NCBI GenBank assembly: GCA_028714935.1 | Contig: JAQTLJ010000082.1 | Coordinates: 1-5,939 of the forward strand | DNA length: 5,939 nt | Direction: 5' to 3' | Origin: Candidatus Margulisiibacteriota bacterium | GTDB taxonomy: Bacteria > Margulisbacteria > WOR-1 > O2-12-FULL-45-9 | Shown: positions 4,906-5,939 of the stretch, piece by piece | Layout of the letters: each line of letters opens with the position of its first letter | Position numbering within the stretch: position 1 is the first letter of the stretch | Translations under genes and position numbers: made by a program | Notes under the pieces: generated by a model | The model's input: only the letters and a program-made list of their open reading frames with translations | Told to the model about the DNA's origin: nothing | The model's database searches: none

Positions 4906-5400
4906 TTGGCTCTAATTATCACTGCCGAAGCCAATTTAGTTATCAGGGCGCCTTTGCATCTCCCGGACGAGGCGATCGATCGTTTTATCGAGCAGAAGAA
5001 AAAGTGGATTGAGCGCCAAATGGCGCGGCTAACTGCCCGTCCCCGGCCTATCGTTTTGACGGAAGAGGAGCGGGCGGGGTGGGTTCTGATCGCTCGAGAA
5101 AAAATAGTCGAGCGCTGCCGTTATTTCAGCGAACTGACAGGTTACCGGCCGGTTGCGGTCAAGATAACTTCGGCTCGGAGCAGGTGGGGGTCGTGCGGGG
5201 CGAAGGGATCAATTAATTTCAGCTGGCGTTTGGCGATGTCGCCACCTCAGGTCATCGATTATGTCGTGGTCCACGAACTGGTCCATCTTGTTGAACCAAA
5301 CCATTCCCCCAATTTCTGGCGCCGCGTTGCCGAAGTCATCCCCGATCACAAACTCCATCGCCGCTGGCTGCGGGAGAATGGGCAGCTGTTAGGGGCCTAA
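4906..5400 (+). CDS. YgjP/DUF45-type (M48-like) zinc metallopeptidase, abnormal 5' end
   Basis: The protein carries a zinc peptidase core: RSRWGSCGAKGSINFSWRLA (91-110), catalytic HELVH (123-127) and a third likely ligand H133 in NHSPNFW, followed by IPDHKLHRRWL. This order (RWGSC, then HExxH, then NHSxxFW) is characteristic of the YgjP-like/DUF45 family, also annotated SprT- or M48-like. Its physiological substrates are poorly known. The only ATG/GTG/TTG that opens the frame is TTG 4906, with AGGAG just one base before it, too close for a normal site. Family-typical sequence continues upstream in the same frame (QIIRSRRRS, 4879-4905). The open frame reaches back to 4843, overlapping the end of the Hcp-like gene, with no standard start codon. 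The true start is therefore either non-standard or lost. The catalytic half is intact and the C-terminus complete. No signal peptide is visible. Confidence 0.85.
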   Translation: MALIITAEANLVIRAPLHLPDEAIDRFIEQKKKWIERQMARLTARPRPIVLTEEERAGWVLIAREKIVERCRYFSELTGYRPVAVKITSARSRWGSCGAKGSINFSWRLAMSPPQVIDYVVVHELVHLVEPNHSPNFWRRVAEVIPDHKLHRRWLRENGQLLGA

Positions 5401-5429
5401 AGCCCATCAATCAATTTTCCAAGTTCCCC

Positions 5430-5457
5430 TTGTCTTTTCCAACTGGTAGGGTAAGAT
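5430..5457 (+). promoter_or_regulatory. Weak candidate promoter for the 5475 gene
   Basis: TTGTCT (5430-5435) and TAAGAT (5452-5457) each match the sigma70 hexamers at four of six positions with a 16-base spacer. The 74-base gap after the peptidase stop could equally be an untranslated spacer within one operon. No hairpin terminator was found in it. Confidence 0.25.
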
Positions 5458-5474
5458 TAGGCAGGAGGCAAACC

Positions 5475-5939
5475 ATGAAAAAATATATTTCCCTGTTCTG
5501 CTGCGCCCTGCTCCTGGCCGACCCCGCGCTGGCCGTGTCCGAGGTGATAGGGAGGGTCTGTGAAACCAAGGCGATCGTTAATTCCCCCGGCAGTTATTCG
5601 GCCGTGATCAACTGGTGGACGGTCAATCCCCCGAAGGTCGGCCACTGGGTCAATGTCGGCAAGAACCCGGACGTTAATGTCGACTGGCAGACCAAGGACG
5701 ATTCGCGGGTCGTCGGTTACCCGTGCGCCGTTTCTTTCGGCGTTGACTCGTACAATTTCACCTCCTGGAACTGGCAGGAGGGCGGCGGCGGTAACAGCGC
5801 CAAAGGGAGCAATACCTCGACCGGCAAGTACAATAACTACGGGACCTGGCAGATCGCCCTCAACCAGCCGTCGCCGGTAACCAAGTACCGTTTCAACGCC
5901 ATGGCCGATACCAAGGGGCAGCCTACAAAATATGACAGC
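5475..5939 (+). CDS. Exported protein of unknown function, 155 N-terminal codons, cut by window edge
   Basis: The frame is open from ATG 5475 to the right edge. AGGAGG (5463-5468), 6 bases before the ATG, fixes the start. Residues 1-20 (MKKYISLFCCALLLADPALA) form a Sec signal peptide with an A-L-A cleavage site. The two cysteines sit too early and lack a lipobox, so it is not an evident lipoprotein. The mature part is rich in Trp, Asn, Gly and Tyr, with INWWTVNPPKVGHWVNVG (45-62), FTSWNWQEGGGGNSAKG (95-111) and NNYGTWQIALN (120-130). It looks like alternating beta strands with Gly/Asn/Ser loops. C29 and C84 could form a disulfide after export. I do not recognise the family; a beta-sandwich surface or extracellular protein is a structural guess. 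It shares export and strand with the Hcp-like protein two genes upstream. Confidence 0.8.
   Translation, partial: MKKYISLFCCALLLADPALAVSEVIGRVCETKAIVNSPGSYSAVINWWTVNPPKVGHWVNVGKNPDVNVDWQTKDDSRVVGYPCAVSFGVDSYNFTSWNWQEGGGGNSAKGSNTSTGKYNNYGTWQIALNQPSPVTKYRFNAMADTKGQPTKYDS

Noticed and set aside
5457..5880. Minus-strand (5645-5457) and plus-strand (5653-5880) frames inside the 5475 gene
   Set aside because: They are out-of-frame shadows of an exported-protein gene that has a strong ribosome binding site and a signal peptide.

Overview
The window reads as chromosomal core sequence from a Gram-negative-type, flagellated bacterium, probably from a little-studied or uncultured lineage. It carries a peptidoglycan ligase (murF), transcription terminator factor rho, flagellar hook genes and a tRNA-Leu with no encoded CCA. 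No gene is diagnostic of a phylum. The combination would fit groups such as Margulisbacteria/WOR-1, Elusimicrobia or Omnitrophota, but that is a guess from general resemblance only. Proteins with Sec signal peptides on the right side are consistent with a cell that exports proteins.

Layout. Positions 1-2301 are all read on the minus strand, in transcription order: murF (2301-1072), tRNA-Leu(GAG) (1015-932), a near-consensus sigma70-type promoter (924-896), fliK (hook-length control, best start GTG at 871) and, overlapping fliK by 8 bases, the first 42 codons of a flagellar rod/hook protein that runs off the left edge. Positions 2302-2450 are a gene-free divergent spacer holding the likely murF promoter and a 14-bp palindrome. 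Positions 2451-2858 (+) hold a 5'-truncated ORF6N-domain (phage-type DNA-binding) gene, AT-richer than its neighbours by eye. Positions 4123-2879 (-) are a complete rho with a strong ribosome binding site. After a 249-base divergent spacer come three plus-strand genes: a signal-peptide-bearing Hcp-family protein (4373-4864), a YgjP/DUF45-type zinc metallopeptidase whose 5' end is abnormal (4906-5400), and the first 155 codons of an unrecognised exported Trp/Asn/Gly-rich protein (5475 to the right edge).

How they work together. murF acts in cell-wall synthesis, rho in transcription termination, and the fliK/hook pair in flagellum assembly; nothing shows that they form one pathway. The right-hand genes look like an exported-protein accessory segment. 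No other type VI secretion component is visible next to the Hcp protein.

The least expected signal is a set of short tandem repeats with a 7-base period at four places (1627-1661, 2232-2273, 2440-2467, 4216-4236), each with a different heptamer. Two lie in-frame inside murF, one sits exactly at the 5' breakpoint of the ORF6N remnant, and one lies in the rho/Hcp spacer. Other notable points are a perfect 12-bp-arm palindrome inside the ORF6N remnant, a possible leaderless murF mRNA, and a peptidase whose conserved N-terminus extends upstream of any normal start codon.
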